The position numbers and the translations under genes were made by a program. Below, one piece after another: positions 1 through 11,846 of a stretch of DNA of 60,000 nt; the stretch's first letter is position 1, and every line of letters starts with the position of its first letter. The notes beneath the pieces were generated by a model. The model had not been told where the DNA came from and did not search any database. It worked only from the letters and a program-made list of their open reading frames with translations. The stretch is from Polytrichum commune (taxonomy: Eukaryota > Streptophyta > Polytrichopsida > Polytrichales > Polytrichaceae): positions 748,501 through 808,500 of the forward strand of contig OX485807.1 of the NCBI GenBank assembly GCA_950295325.1, in the 5' to 3' direction.

Positions 1-164
1 CCAACTATACTAGAGTGATTTGAAAGCAATATTGCCCGAGGAGGAATGCAGAGGAATAATAAGAAAAATGGGAAGATGTGTTTCCTCAGATATTTACTTT
101 ATGATACCAACATGCATAACATTAATTAGCCACCTGGGTTGGTTCCATGACCCTAGAATATGTC

Positions 165-530
165 AGTTATATTATGTGGGCCCATGAACAAATTGGGAAT
201 ATTCATCTACTATTCATCCATTCTGCTAAACTTGGAAATTTGGGTGGAGTTATGCTTCCAGCACTAAGCGCATGAATAATTGTTCATCCCAAGAAAATTT
301 TGTAAAAAAAATGTTCATCCTAGTATTATTCCTTAATTTACCATCAATAGCAACACTATCATTGAAAATACTGACGATGTTCATTATTCGTAGCGGCGTC
401 AATTTCTTCCTATTTTGTGAGTTTCTTCCCATGAAGGTAAAATCATGGAGACCCATGTTGTATGTTCAATTATAGAATGGACCACAATTATGCAACTGAA
501 TAATGTCATGTGGTTGCTACATTACATAAC
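165..530 (+). repeat. Dispersed repeat C, copy 1
   Basis: This stretch reads collinearly with the reverse complement of about 19640-20020. Shared landmarks are TTGGAAATTTGGGTGGAGTT near 231, the ACACTATCATT segment near 353 and a CGTAGCGGCGTCAATTTCTT segment near 390 that pairs with CGTATCGGCGTAAATTTCTT on the other strand at about 19780. Similarity is roughly 70-75 percent by eye, so this is an old duplication or transposon remnant. Short open frames on both strands here lack any recognisable domain. I cannot assign it to a transposon class because the ends are not visible. Confidence 0.6.
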
Positions 531-1794
531 ATTACTAAAACCCCGCTATACAAATATGGCCCATGAATAAATATTGATTACGTTGAAATTGTTCCCTTTG
601 GATCCCCCTACGTCGACATTCAACAATGGGTGAAGGACGTGAACATTCCATTGCAATGGCATCTTGGTAGGGCTTGATGAGGTGTTGACCAAAACCTAGC
701 ATTGACAATCCATCCGATAAATAAAAATATTGAGGATTTAAATAGAAGACATTCATGCAAATTCTACATAACTTGGACCCTATAATGCCCCAAAATTTAC
801 TTTAAACTAATTTACATGTTCATATCATATGAGAAATGCACATCAAATCATTTTTAAATGACATTGACTCATCTAGACATTAATCAACGTTTTCTATACC
901 ATACAAAATAATCACTCATAAATATCTTTATTTAGTATTTATTCCACTCAAGCTATCATTCCATACTGCATCATCCATAAATAGTCATTGTTGACTTTCA
1001 CGTTTTAATTCACTACATGTGCTCATTATGCTCAAAACATTTGAACCAAACCTTTGAAGTCTCAATTTGTGAGGATTCTATTTACTTTGAAACTAAAAGT
1101 TGCTTACATGGGGTTCCCAAATTGTTTTGGTCAAGAATTCAACCACATGGATGTGGACTTTAGGACCATTCTACATTGTAATCAAGGGCCGTGAGAAGAA
1201 AACATTTAAGATGTCTCATGGTTATCGTCAATTGTTCAAAGCCACGACCACAAGAATTCTGAATCATTATTTCGTATGCCTTTGTCATGGGACATAGTGT
1301 AAAGGGGACTCAAATCATGACGCAATGTTCTTAATGGAAATGAGAATATTATAATAATAATAATAATAATAATATAATGGATAATGGATAATTTTGACTT
1401 GCTAAGAATATAAATTACTAAGATAGGTATTTCTTTCCTTCTAAAATGGTATCCTTCATTTTTCTGCCCATACAACCTATGTGGGAATTCCCATTGTAAA
1501 ATATGCATGACCACTGCACATTAACCATTTTGGGACACACAAAACTCCACACTTTCACTCTTTTTTTGACACGATCACTCTTAATTTTGATGGCTTTGTG
1601 TAAAAACAAAGTGGGCCACCAGTCGTTTTTTGACGAATGAGAGAATGTAGAAAGCAATGGTCAAGATATGTGGTCACTATTACAAACATGTGACCCTTAC
1701 TTTGTTATCAACAAATTTGCTTCACAAAACTTTTGAATTTGCAACCTTGCAACCTTTACTTTACAACACATGAACAATGAGGATTAAGCTTGTG
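531..1794. other. AT-rich spacer, no gene seen
   Basis: I see no conserved coding frame, splice-bounded exon or RNA gene. Open frames are short (under 95 codons) and low in complexity. The only clear local structure is the trinucleotide microsatellite at 1348-1374. Confidence 0.5.
1348..1374. repeat. TAA/ATA microsatellite
   Basis: About eight near-perfect copies of an ATA/TAA trinucleotide run here. The surroundings are AT-rich and non-coding, so this is an ordinary simple repeat. Confidence 0.9.
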
Positions 1795-2070
1795 AAAAAT
1801 GCTTGGACCTTAAGGGCGAGAGAGAATTATTGCATACGAGTGTACCTCTCATTCATGCAACATGCAGGCCGTGAAATAGTATGCAACCCGGAGATTATTT
1901 TTTAGTCGAGCTAATACCGAAATCATTAAAAAATCAAAAAACAAAAAAAACTCAAAACTAGTCTAGTGAAAATGATCTAAGAAGAATCAATCGCAAACCT
2001 ATAAGGAGTGAGGTTTTTATGTTGCATGGATGAGAAATATGCTTATATACGATCATATTTTCCCTCACTA
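1795..2070 (+). repeat. Dispersed repeat B, copy 1
   Basis: Matches 22440-22700 in the same orientation. Shared blocks in order are GAGAGAGAATTATTG, a GTGTACCTCTCATTCAT block, a GAAATAGTATG block, an AGATTATTTTTTA-like block, AACCTATAAGGAG/AACCTATAGGAGG and a TATATACGAT block. The two copies are gapped relative to each other. No coding potential is visible. This is likely an old dispersed element of unknown class. Confidence 0.65.
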
Positions 2071-2138
2071 GCCTTCAAGGCTTGGATCTCGTGACATCTT
2101 AGTAAACTCATTCATTGTGAATGAAGCCCCCCCCCCAT

Positions 2139-2690
2139 AAGATTGAGAGCCGTATCATTTCAGCTACACTACACTAATTTGGTCACTCTGATGCTATACC
2201 CAAAGTCAAATCATCTAGGAATAGACATTTGTAGGTTATAATATAAATAACTACGTTTTCACCTACACAATGGATGATTTTACATAGACACCACAAATCC
2301 CTAGTTGGCCTTTAGGGATTAATTTACAATATGTAGGAATTGACACTTTAGGACAAAGATTGCACAAACTGCAATGTCAGTAGCAACAAGTTCATGGATC
2401 ATTAATCGTGGATGAAGGATCTCCAGTCAAAACAAGTCCCCCATAAGAACGAGCGCCGATCCATTCCAGCTGAACTCCACTACACTAATTTGGTATCTCT
2501 AATGCTATACCCAAAGTCAAATCATCTAGAAATAGACATTCATAGGCTATAACATAGACAACTCCATCTTCACCTCCACAAGGGATGGTTTTACGTAGAC
2601 ACCACAAACCCCTAGCCGGGCTTTCGGGGTTAAGTTACAACATGTGAAAACTTTAGGGCACAGATTGCACGGACTGCAATTGTCAGTAAC
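2139..2690 (+). repeat. Two direct copies of a ~250-bp unit
   Basis: Copy 1 (about 2139-2390) and copy 2 (about 2438-2690) run in parallel. Both contain CCCCATAAGA, ACTACACTAATTTGGT, a GCTATACCCAAAGTCAAATC block, ACCACAAA.CCCTAG and a final GATTGCAC...ACTGCAAT block. They differ at many positions, so the duplication is old. No reading frame is conserved between the copies. Confidence 0.8.
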
Positions 2691-3029
2691 TTAGGCAGCA
2701 GTTGCTGCACCCACCGACGGTTTACTTGGTTTCTTGCAAGCTTAATATAAGCTTAAGTTACTCCAATCTAAGTTAATTCATTTGCAACAGAGTTGGGAGT
2801 TAGCCCAGTGTGGTCGGTACCATGCGGCCCTAATTAATTATCTATTACTTATCCACCTGATGTCGGGGACTGGAGTCGTAATACAATATTATTGTTACTT
2901 GTTCAATAACAAATTCAACTTGTCGGCCAAGAACTGGTTTGTCCCAACTGGTGCACATCATTCCTTTGTCAGCAAAGAGATCCTTGTCCGGGGAGATTTT
3001 GGGGCATGATCGGTCAAAGCCCTTAGGGC

Positions 3030-3790
3030 CCGCGAGACTGAGGGCCCGTGGCCGTCACACTCCCAGCATTCTCGTTGGTGGAAGAGGCGGAGCCGGTCCA
3101 AGTTTGCTTCACACCACGCAAGAGGGACCAACGGAGTATGTGAACGCAAGAGGGATGTCAAGTCTAGGTGGGTTCCTACATGGCATCGAATGGTCGTGTT
3201 CATGGTCACTTGGTCTATTTTCAAAGACCACTTCTTGGAGGTAGGCTTAACATAAAATTGGGAGACGATGGCACTTTGAATGCTTTGAGGGTCCATGACC
3301 GTCACACTTCAAGCACTTTCGTTGGTGGAAAAGGTGGAGCCAGTCCAAGTTCGCTTCACACCACGCTTGAGGGACCAACGGAGTATGTGAACGCAAGAGG
3401 GATGTCAAGTCTACGTGGGTTCTTATACGGCATCGAATGGATCGTGTTTCATGGTCAGTTGGTCTATTTTCAAAGACCACTTCTTGGAGGTAGGCTTAAC
3501 ATAAAATTGGGAGACCATGGCACTCTGAATGCTCTGAGGGTCTGTGACCGTCACACTTCAAGCACTCTCATTGGTGGAAAAGGCGAAGCTGGTCCAAGTT
3601 AGCCTTCACACCACGCTTGAGGGACCAACGGAGTATGTGAACGCGAGATGGAATGTCAAGTCTACATGGATTCCTACATGGCATCGAACGGATCATGTTT
3701 CATGGTCACTTGGACTATTTTCAAAGACCACCTCTTGGAGGTAGACCTAACAGAAAACCGGGAGACCATGGCACTCTGAATGCTCACAAC
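3030..3790 (+). repeat. Tandem array of ~248-bp units (repeat A)
   Basis: Three diverged tandem units can be phased on CCGTCACAC at 3052, 3299 and 3548, giving periods of 247 and 249 bp. Each unit holds GTTGGTGGAA, TTCACACCACGC, GAGTATGTGAACGC, a CCTACATGGCATCGAA-like block, CAAAGACCAC.TCTTGGAGGTAG and GGGAGAC.ATGGCACT. The sequence stays open in one frame across parts of two units, but the translation has no recognisable domain and tracks the repeat. Related sequence continues to about 4030 and recurs inverted at 36100-36590 and direct at 58230-58620, so the array grew inside a dispersed element. Confidence 0.85.
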
Positions 3791-4020
3791 TGTTGGTTTA
3801 TTCTATTTTATTGTGTGTGAGGACCCGCGTGAATGGAAATTCATTGAGATAGCAATTGGTTGAGGGCCCGGTCACATATGACTTCACACTACACGTAAAG
3901 GTCCGTGACCGCACTACATGATCTTGGAGGTGGGTTGGGACGGCCTTTGGACACTTTCTTTTGGGCTCTTGCAATTTCATGGTCACGGCTCTTGGCTCGT
4001 GTGTGAAGTGGCGCTTAGTG

Positions 4021-4182
4021 ATTTCCAAGTCCGACATGTTTCATGTTGTTGTGATCTTTCAATTTTTCTTCACTAATTTGAGGTACAAATTCCATACATT
4101 CCTTGAAAACGATTGGTAATTTTCTTGAAGTCTTGAACTTTAAGCCGGTTATTTCTCACACTCAACCGGTTCACTTGTAAGT
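4021..4182 (+). repeat. AACCGGTT repeat family, partial copy
   Basis: Contains CCAAGTCCGAC, the TTCTTCACTAATTTGAGG segment, AGTCTTGAACTTTA.GCCGG and CTCAACCGGTTCA, the signature of a family of about 190 bp with further copies at 4632-4832, 17620-17808, 20585-20795 (inverted) and 37575-37765 (inverted). The left end is lost into the preceding repeat. Confidence 0.75.
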
Positions 4183-4197
4183 GCGATGTTTTTGTCT

Positions 4198-4590
4198 AAT
4201 TAGTGTGGGTTACCATGTGGAGTTATGTGTTGCTTTAATTTTTTTACTAAGAGTATCATTTTCAAATCAAAATAGCATAAGTACACTAAATATGATGTGT
4301 AGTGTCACTTACTATTTGAAAGTACACAATGCTATAATTTTTTTACTGTACATCTCATTTATATATTATCAACAAAGGTGGAATTGGTTGTTATGATTAT
4401 AGAATATAAACATCTTTACTTGGAAAAAAATTAAATCAATTTTTAAAATATATAAGAATGTGTAACTCCAAATAGTAAGTGACACTAAATATCATATTTA
4501 GTGTAATGATATGACTTAGTTGGTAGAAAATGATAATGTCGGTAAAAATTTATAGCAACACGTAACTTCAAATTGTAAGCTACACTAATT
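4198..4590 (+). mobile_element. Foldback MITE with a second MITE nested inside
   Basis: The outer arms are inverted repeats: AATTAGTGTGGGTTACCA at the left end pairs with the complement of the right end, which finishes in TACACTAATT. Inside lies a second inverted pair, beginning near 4280 (ACACTAAATATGATGTGTAG) and ending near 4505 (ATCATATTTAGTG), with inner arms that also carry a CACTTACTATTTG / AAATAGTAAGTG match. The related outer copy at 53542-53734 lacks the insert and is about 193 bp, so the extra length here fits a nested insertion. There is no transposase, so the element is non-autonomous. Confidence 0.75.
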
Positions 4591-4631
4591 AGACAACAAA
4601 TTGTAGTAGTCGGATCTCCCTGTTCATTGGT

Positions 4632-4832
4632 CTAGGGAGATTTTCAGGCATAATTGGTTGTGATCTTAGCGGAGATTCCAAGTCCAACCGGTTACATGTT
4701 GACACCCTTTGGGTTTTCTTCAATGGTTTGAGGTATATTCTCTAAATTCCTCTAACACAATAGGATTTTTTTCTATAATCTTGAACTTCAGCCGGTTATT
4801 TCTCAAACTCAACCAATTCATTTGTAACTAGC
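4632..4832 (+). repeat. AACCGGTT repeat family copy
   Basis: Runs from a GGCATAATTGG block through CCAAGTCCAACCGGTTACAT and CTTGAACTTCAGCCGGTTAT to CTCAACCAATTCATTTGTAA. It matches the copies at 17620, 20585 and 37575. In the 37575 copy the ends read as TGCCCGGGA and TGTCCCGGGA in inverted orientation, which suggests a short terminal inverted repeat. Confidence 0.75.
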
Positions 4833-4884
4833 GGTCGATTCTCCCCGTTCATTGGGATAGATGGGTGTACCCAATGGTAACTAC

Positions 4885-5290
4885 CACCTTCTATAGTTGA
4901 ACCACCTATTCTCGATCAAGACCCCTTTGGGAATCCATGGGGTGCTATAGTTTTGATCATGTTGGGATTAGTTTCGGTAATTTCTTTTCGCGGGTGGTTA
5001 AAATAAGGTTCCATGTTTCACGGTTCCTAAGGGTCAGTTTCCATGTAAGCCATTTCTCCCATTAGATTCTAGTGGGACTGTAGATGCCACTAAGTGGAAT
5101 TAACAATTCCACTAGAATCTAATGGGTGAAGCGGCCTACATGGAAACTAACCCTAAGTCTCCAACCTCGGTGATGGTATCATTGGGGAATCAATAGTGCC
5201 ATGACACATGTCCCTAGTTTTGAGTGGGAAAGTGAGGAGCCAGTCATCACCAAATGAACATTTATGGCACACTCTAGACATTGATAATGT
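4885..5290 (+). repeat. Repeat shared with right end of window
   Basis: Collinear with about 58690-58910. Shared blocks are CACCTATTCT.GAT, GGG.TACTA or GGTGCTATAG followed by TTTTGA, GTTGGGA, CAATAGTGCCATGACACAT, CCTAGTTTTGA and CTCTAGACATTG.TAATATG/TGTTTGG. The hairpin at 5027-5156 sits in this copy and has no counterpart in the right-hand copy. Confidence 0.7.
5027..5156. mobile_element. ~130-bp hairpin MITE
   Basis: Two arms (about 5027-5074 and 5109-5156) are reverse complements over nearly 48 bp with few mismatches. The left arm contains GTTTCCATGTAAGCC and CCATTAGATTCTAGTGG, and the right arm has their complements, leaving a loop of about 34 bases. The related sequence at the right end of the window lacks the hairpin, which supports its being an insertion. 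It has no coding capacity. Confidence 0.85.
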
Positions 5291-5299
5291 GTTTGGACT

Positions 5300-7300
5300 C
5301 ATCCCGAATACGTGGGAGGAGAAATAAATGTATGAAGAGTGGGTGAACAAAGTACTCCGCATGGAGGCGCATTGTGTAGAAGCATATGATGCCACTCACT
5401 TTTTACGTTGGCATCCCCCCCCCCCTCCCCCTCGATGGGTGATTGGGTTGGACGGGTCCATGTGACTAGACCCTTATTGCATACAAGCATGTATCTCTTA
5501 CATTCAACACAAATAAAATATTTGACTAAAAATAGACATTTGAACTCAAATTGGACCAAATTCACAGTAGATTACTAGATTTTTGGGTTTGAATAGTAAA
5601 TAAATACCTTTAATTCACCTTTAAGTGTAATTAGCAAAGAAAATTAGCAATAATTGTTTTATATATTATGGACACAAAGCCCATATAACATGGGGATATC
5701 TCCTAATGCCTTGTGGAATCGGAGGTCTCTCCGTCTTAGTACATAATATTTTGACTGTAGTGAATCATAGAATGGAGAAACCTCCCGGTTCACAATTAAA
5801 ATACATGTTGAAGTATATTGTGAGCAATCTCATGGTAGCATGGGGAGAACTCTTGGTGTGGCTCCACAAGTCAATAATGAAGAGTCAACTCATATCACCA
5901 TCAAAACCACACCAGGAGATCTCCCAATATCATACCCAATCAAAATTGAAATAAATAAACTATGAGATCATTTATGTTAACAAAAACAACTTCCCTTGAT
6001 GCAGCCTTTAAGACACAAGCTATAAGATTTTAGATAACAATTTTGGACATATACTAAAAGCGGCTAAGACATAAAGTAGAAGAATGTAAGACATAAGACT
6101 TTATGACGTAATGTAAGATAGTCAAAGACAAAAGTTTGTAAACATAAGACATAATGTGGAAAATAATATGACATGGAAAAGAAAGACCACACGTGGAAAA
6201 TAAAATATCAAGAGCCCTCCAATGTATGATCGGAAAAATAAAATGGATTGTCGCATTTAAAAGTCAACCATTACATCACTTCATTGAAATAATAACACCA
6301 ATATTGATACCTAGAAATATAAGTTTATAATCATCAAATGATTATCATGTATTAGTAAGATTAAAAAAATATCCAACTTACAAGAAAACGTAATCTCAAA
6401 TGACACCAAGAAGTGCAAGGGATTGTTTTTCAAGCAAAGCCATTGAGAGTGCTCCCAATGTTTTTCCCATGATGGCTAGCTAGAAGAGTTTATTAGCATT
6501 AGATTTCGTTGGGCGTGTTTCTTCTCAAATTTTTCTATTTGCATTATAGAAACATTGTTTGTGTTTTTCTTATCTTTGTCAGGACAAAGAACAAAACTAC
6601 ATCCTATCCACAATACTGCCATGAAAGACAAATCGCACTTCCATTTTGCCATTCCAAGCTCCTCTTTAACATTCGAGGTTTGAATTTTCTTTTTTCTTCC
6701 TTTGCTAGGTCTTCAATGTTGAATTTGAAAATGTCCATATTAATAAGTTGCACATTTGTGAGTGTTCGGCCCATCCACATTGGGTAGATGTTAGTGTGTG
6801 AAGGATGGACAATAACAAAATCACCTAAAAAAAAACAATGTAAAGATTGTAGGATTCTTTGGGTTTGTCACTTGCAATTCCATACAAAGGATCTCTAGAA
6901 TCATCCTTTGGTGTTTTATCCTATTGAACTACGTCAAACATGCTTGCATGTATTGTGGTATATGTTGTTGATGGCCAAAAACCAAGTTGCAGATTGTGAG
7001 GCATTGACGAAATGGATTATCCAATTTCCAGACAACCTCTCTCTCAAATATCAATGTACTTCCTTATACCGCCACGAATTGCATTATTGTTTTAGTTTGC
7101 ATCAAGAACATCATTAACATTTACTTCCTTGACTTTGTAACGTCCAATGAGAGCATGGCCCCAAGGAGGCATAATTTGAAGAGTGGGTGATTCGCCTTTG
7201 GGAATAAGTGGGTGACTGTGACCATCATCCTTCCACATGCAAACCAAATTGTTCTGCGACAATCACTCTAAATCAAATGCATCTTTTATGTACTAAAAAA
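5300..7300. other. AT-rich spacer, no gene seen
   Basis: I see no supported gene. It holds an 11-C tract at 5415-5425, two GGGAG/CTCCC-type near-palindromes at 5689-5708 and 5911-5931, and scattered short frames without domains. Confidence 0.5.
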
Positions 7301-7304
7301 TAAG

Positions 7305-7688
7305 TCATTCATTGTTGTCCAAGAAAATCTTGAAAATATTCATTTCCTTTAATCCTACAAGCTCCTCAACATAACCTTCAAAAATAGATTTGAAATCATC
7401 TACCTTTTGAATCAAATTTGGAATAAAAGAAAAGAATTGTGATTCCATGAAAGTTTTCGTGAGGTTAGCAAGAACAAATGTGTTTGTTATTTTGAGTTGT
7501 TGGGACAAGTAGTTGAAATGCATGTTTATGTCTTCATGAGTGTGACCATTTGTATCTCTTGGAAAACCTTTCAAGCCATCAACATGGATAGAAATACCAT
7601 AACATATTGATTTGTTATTGTCCCTGACCAAATTTTCTAGTTGTAGATATAACTTTTCTTGGTAGATGTCAGACAACATTCGGACCAT
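7305..7688 (-). CDS. Hypothetical 127-codon frame, unrecognised
   Basis: This is one of the longer uninterrupted frames outside the three firm genes. The translation is mixed-composition with alternating charged and hydrophobic residues, for example LYLQLENLVRD near the N-terminus, then ITNTFVLANLTKTFMESQ and VDDFKSIFEGYVEELVGLKE toward the C-terminus, which would suit helical protein. I recognise no family, signal peptide or membrane segment. It lies in a repeat-rich spacer with no partner exon that I can join with confidence. It may be an exon of a decayed gene or a transposon fragment, or may be chance. Confidence 0.2.
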   Translation of the reverse strand: MVRMLSDIYQEKLYLQLENLVRDNNKSICYGISIHVDGLKGFPRDTNGHTHEDINMHFNYLSQQLKITNTFVLANLTKTFMESQFFSFIPNLIQKVDDFKSIFEGYVEELVGLKEMNIFKIFLDNNE

Positions 7689-7699
7689 CGGTTGATGGT

Positions 7700-10600
7700 G
7701 GAATTAAGAACGACATCTATAGGCCAAATTGTAAACACATTGTAAATCGGGAGGGGGTGGTTGATCCGCTCGGGGGACCTCCCTATTCATCCATACAATT
7801 TGTAGCACAACAACCAATAACCAACAGCTAGGTCCATCCCAATGCACCGGGAGGTCTCTCGATGTTCAGGAGTGAAAAAAATTGAATTCTAGAGAAACAA
7901 AAACAAAAAAAATGCTCACCTATATTTGCCCGTAAATTTTTTCAAAATAATAATTCAATGGCAATTCATCAAATGGCTTCTTGGAGTTGTGCATTGGAGG
8001 TTTTTCCGATACGCAAAGGCACCTCGCCATAAGCAATGTAGTGAAATTCAAAATCTTTAGGCCACAAGTGAGTCGCGTAATGAGTATATGCATTGTTGTT
8101 GTGACTATGAGTGACCCTACCAAATAGTTGGAACAATCCTATAATGGATATTGTTGTCACTCATAGAGGAGGATTAATTTTTTTGTTGGTGTCTATTCCA
8201 TCATGCATGGTCACCAGAACTTCATGCAACTTGAATTTGGACTCGTGGTGCCATGCATGGTATACATTATGGCTTGAACCCTAGTGATTGTTGTGTTTTT
8301 CCAACTCCTCAAGACTCTCCCTCTACTCACTTCCTTGATAATCATGTCAACAAGGTCCTCGTAGTGTTCGCATTCTAAGCATTTTGAAAAAATGAAACCT
8401 CCTTTATGGACGTTCACGTTCTAGAAGACATTATTCCAAAAATGACTTACGGTCGATCGAAAGACACTCTGAATTCCAAAAGATTTGGAGGTTTGCAAAT
8501 TACATAAATTATACTTTATTGATGTTTATGAAATACTAGACTCTGATGTTAGGATCGGGAGGGCTCCCAATCTTTGAACCATTCTAATTAATTTGTGCAT
8601 AAGCACATCATAAATGAGATTGTGTGAACCATTCAATATATGCATATAAACTTACATTTCTTACAAGAGCTTGATTTGAAGCCAAGTAATGTCAACACGT
8701 TGACAAGCTACGATAACATCGGGAGACCTCCCCATTCCAAAATATGATTATGCTTGAGGAAGTATCACGGTAATAAACACACCGCCGGCATATCATATTC
8801 ACATACAACTATGCTTACTATTCATTAAATGTCACGCCTACCAAATCTATTATAATAATGATTGACAACCACAATACCCAAATTCACTAACACACACATG
8901 GGACACCGTCTTGCAAATTCATGAACAAAATTTGTATTATATGAGCAAACCATGTACACAATAATGTAGCATCGGGAAAGCTTGCAATAGTACATTAGAT
9001 AGTTCATTGCCTAGGCTCTCATTAGGGCTTACCAATGTTTTGTAATATATTATAAGGTTTTCAAGAAGGCCACCACCTAATATTCAACATTGGGAGGCCA
9101 CCCAATGTCAATGAGTTTACCAATCAACTTCTAATATCTACTCACCTCATTAACCTCCCCCCACACCTTCTCCCAGTGAGATGAGCTGGGAGAACCTTCC
9201 AAACGTCGTGATGTCCATTTCTAGTGCCTTTCATAGGATGGGACATTTGATCAACATTCATGCGGATGATTGATTCCATGGGATCCACATTCCCATGGAT
9301 GATTGATTCACATGTGTTAGAACTGTTCTTGCCATGGGATCCACATTCCCTTGTTGCCGTGGGTCAATGGCCATTTGTTGTTTCCATATCTTTGCCTATA
9401 GGCCATGTAAATGGCTTGAGAGATGCCATGAATTTCCACCAAGCACAAATACAAATGATTTTACCTTCCCGAACTATTGTTAGATTTACATGTCTAGATC
9501 TAAGACTCAAAATCCTACTAAAAATTTTGGTACCCCATTCCATAATTTCATCAAAGGACTTGTGTCAATATTTCACTCTAATGAGTTGGGTGGATGCCCA
9601 AGGATACAACTTACACCATTCCTAAGAAATAACAAGACAAATGTATCCTACATCAAAGAGACAATTACCTCGATTTCATCATATCATTCAAGTTATGTCC
9701 TCTCCCTTAAAGAGTCAACAAATGTCTCAAAAACCTCTTTGCTACAGATCATGAGGTGCTCTATAGCCCATGAAATTGGCAACCCTACACTAACGTCAAT
9801 GTGTGGATAGTAGATGACAAGCCGGTCGAGACCATTATCAACCCTTAAAGCTCTAACAAATAATTGATCAAGGTGTGGAGGTACACGGTTTGTACTCCCT
9901 CAAACAACCTCCCAAATCCCTATGTGTACGTCATTCATTTTATGACATTCTGACCCGCAACAAAAGCCATGTCTACCAAACCAATTGCACATAAGCTTCT
10001 AGATTGGGTCCCAATTAAGGAAAATCAGACAAGGAAGACTAAATAAATGTCAAACTGAACTATAAGTGTCACTATTAGGTTAATCGAGAGGTCACGATGT
10101 TTTAGGAATGAGAATTGAGTACAAAACCTAGGTGAAACCTTGTTTTAGGAAATTATGAAATAAGGAGTGGATTTTAAGGGCAATGCAGTACATGCAATTG
10201 CGTGATCTCTCCTTTACAACCATTCATAGTCCAATAGTCACAACTTTCTATACCATTGATTTCAATGCATGGAGTCACAACTCATCAATAGTCTTTTTGA
10301 GTTCTAGTAACCACATGTAACTAGGGCCAAGGGCACCCCAATATGGACAACAATCTCTTCTTAATTGATTGATCATTTAATGGATAATGAAATATAGTAG
10401 TGCAAACCCTATGGGTTTCGGCGTTTACTGATTTATTTGAATTTATTGAGGAAGTGTGGCCATTGTTTTACCTGGACCGATTGAAGGACTTCATCTTGTA
10501 AGTATCAGAACCATAGGCCAAGGAAAATTAGATAGTAGCCAAGACCATAGTCTTTAACGTACAACTTGGTGGATTAATCTTTGTGAAATGCAATCCAAGG

Positions 10601-11846
10601 TTGATTCTCATTTTAATTTCAAAATGTAGTGGTTTCTTCCATAATTAATTGATATCCTCTTAAATTCAACGATTCATGAAGTACTTTAATTAATTCTCAA
10701 TTCTTTTAATTAATTAAGGGATTGCAAAGGACTATGTTTAGCCCTTACTTGAAATTTTAAAGTCACAACTTCATGTTACCGATGTAATTCTCTTGTTCAC
10801 CTTGTGTGGCTTCTTCATTAGAGCAACAAATATCTTGTCTTTTCATTTGCCCATGGACTCGCCATGTGTCTTGGTCCTCGCCTCTTGGTCTCCAAAGGAC
10901 GATGGACTTGTATCAAACATGGCCGTCGCCTTGCTTTGACCCTTCAAATTCCAGAGGACAATAGCCAAGTCGTATCTTTGGGGTTCCACATGTACACTTC
11001 AACTACAATGTTTGCTCCACTAATAGCCCAAGCCTCCTTGGGGTCAACTTTTATGTGAGCTTCACACCCTGACTCTTCTCTCTACTTAGACTATTTCTTT
11101 AATAATGTCAATTCGTATTTATTCATCTAGGCTATTCACCTTGCAATAGATGAATGATCACAAAAAATATTGGCTTTGAGAATTGTTCTCATTAACATAT
11201 GGCTTCACATCCAATATTCACTTGAACTATAGAAATCCTCACACATCCAACTCAACTACTTCACTCTCTTCTCAAGAGTCACAACAATTTATTCAACAAT
11301 TTACATTGAAAAAATGGTCAACGCCATATATTACTCCCAAAAGACAATCTCACATAAACATGGGCTTCACACTCATGCATTGCAATTAAACTATAGTTTG
11401 AGTAATATGAGTACTAGCAAAAATCCAATGTCTTCTCGAGAGGGATTCTTAGACCATGTAGGTTTTTGAGTTTATTATGAATGACTCTCCATCTGACAAT
11501 GGGTGAGCAAGACAACTCCAAGTGTTGCACTTGTCCATGGCCAAATTCTAAACTTTGTCTCACATTTTTAACATGTCCATGCCCCCCTCACTAACCCTTG
11601 CCAATAGTCAAAATGTTTAATTTAGCAACTACTAACCCTCTTTTGACTTAGTAATTACTAAATTTGGGGGTGTTTTTTCACTACATTGATGTTCATATAC
11701 AAAATTTTAGTTAACAAATCATCCAAATTCAAAAATTGACTATTCTAGGCAAAATTTTGGATGACACCAATTATGTCATCTTAGTTATAGAGATTGGGAG
11801 ACTTCCTCGCCCAATGTTTGAGAATAAGACACGGTGGATTTAACTT
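7700..11846. other. Gene-poor spacer with recurrent palindromes
   Basis: No gene can be supported. The region is marked by near-palindromes of the form GGGAG-N2-CTCCC, often flanked by AT(C/T) and (A/G)AT. Examples are at 7771-7788, 7845-7864, 8553-8572, 8717-8737, 8970-8990, 9088-9107 and 11792-11816. Two short open frames at 9260-9810 (plus) overlap in different frames around a duplicated CCATGGGATCCACATTCCC and do not resemble a protein family. Confidence 0.45.

Noticed and set aside
2939-3744. Open frames through the 3-kb tandem array
   Set aside because: Frames follow the DNA repeat, shift between units and have no domain. Single copies of the repeat elsewhere are not open.
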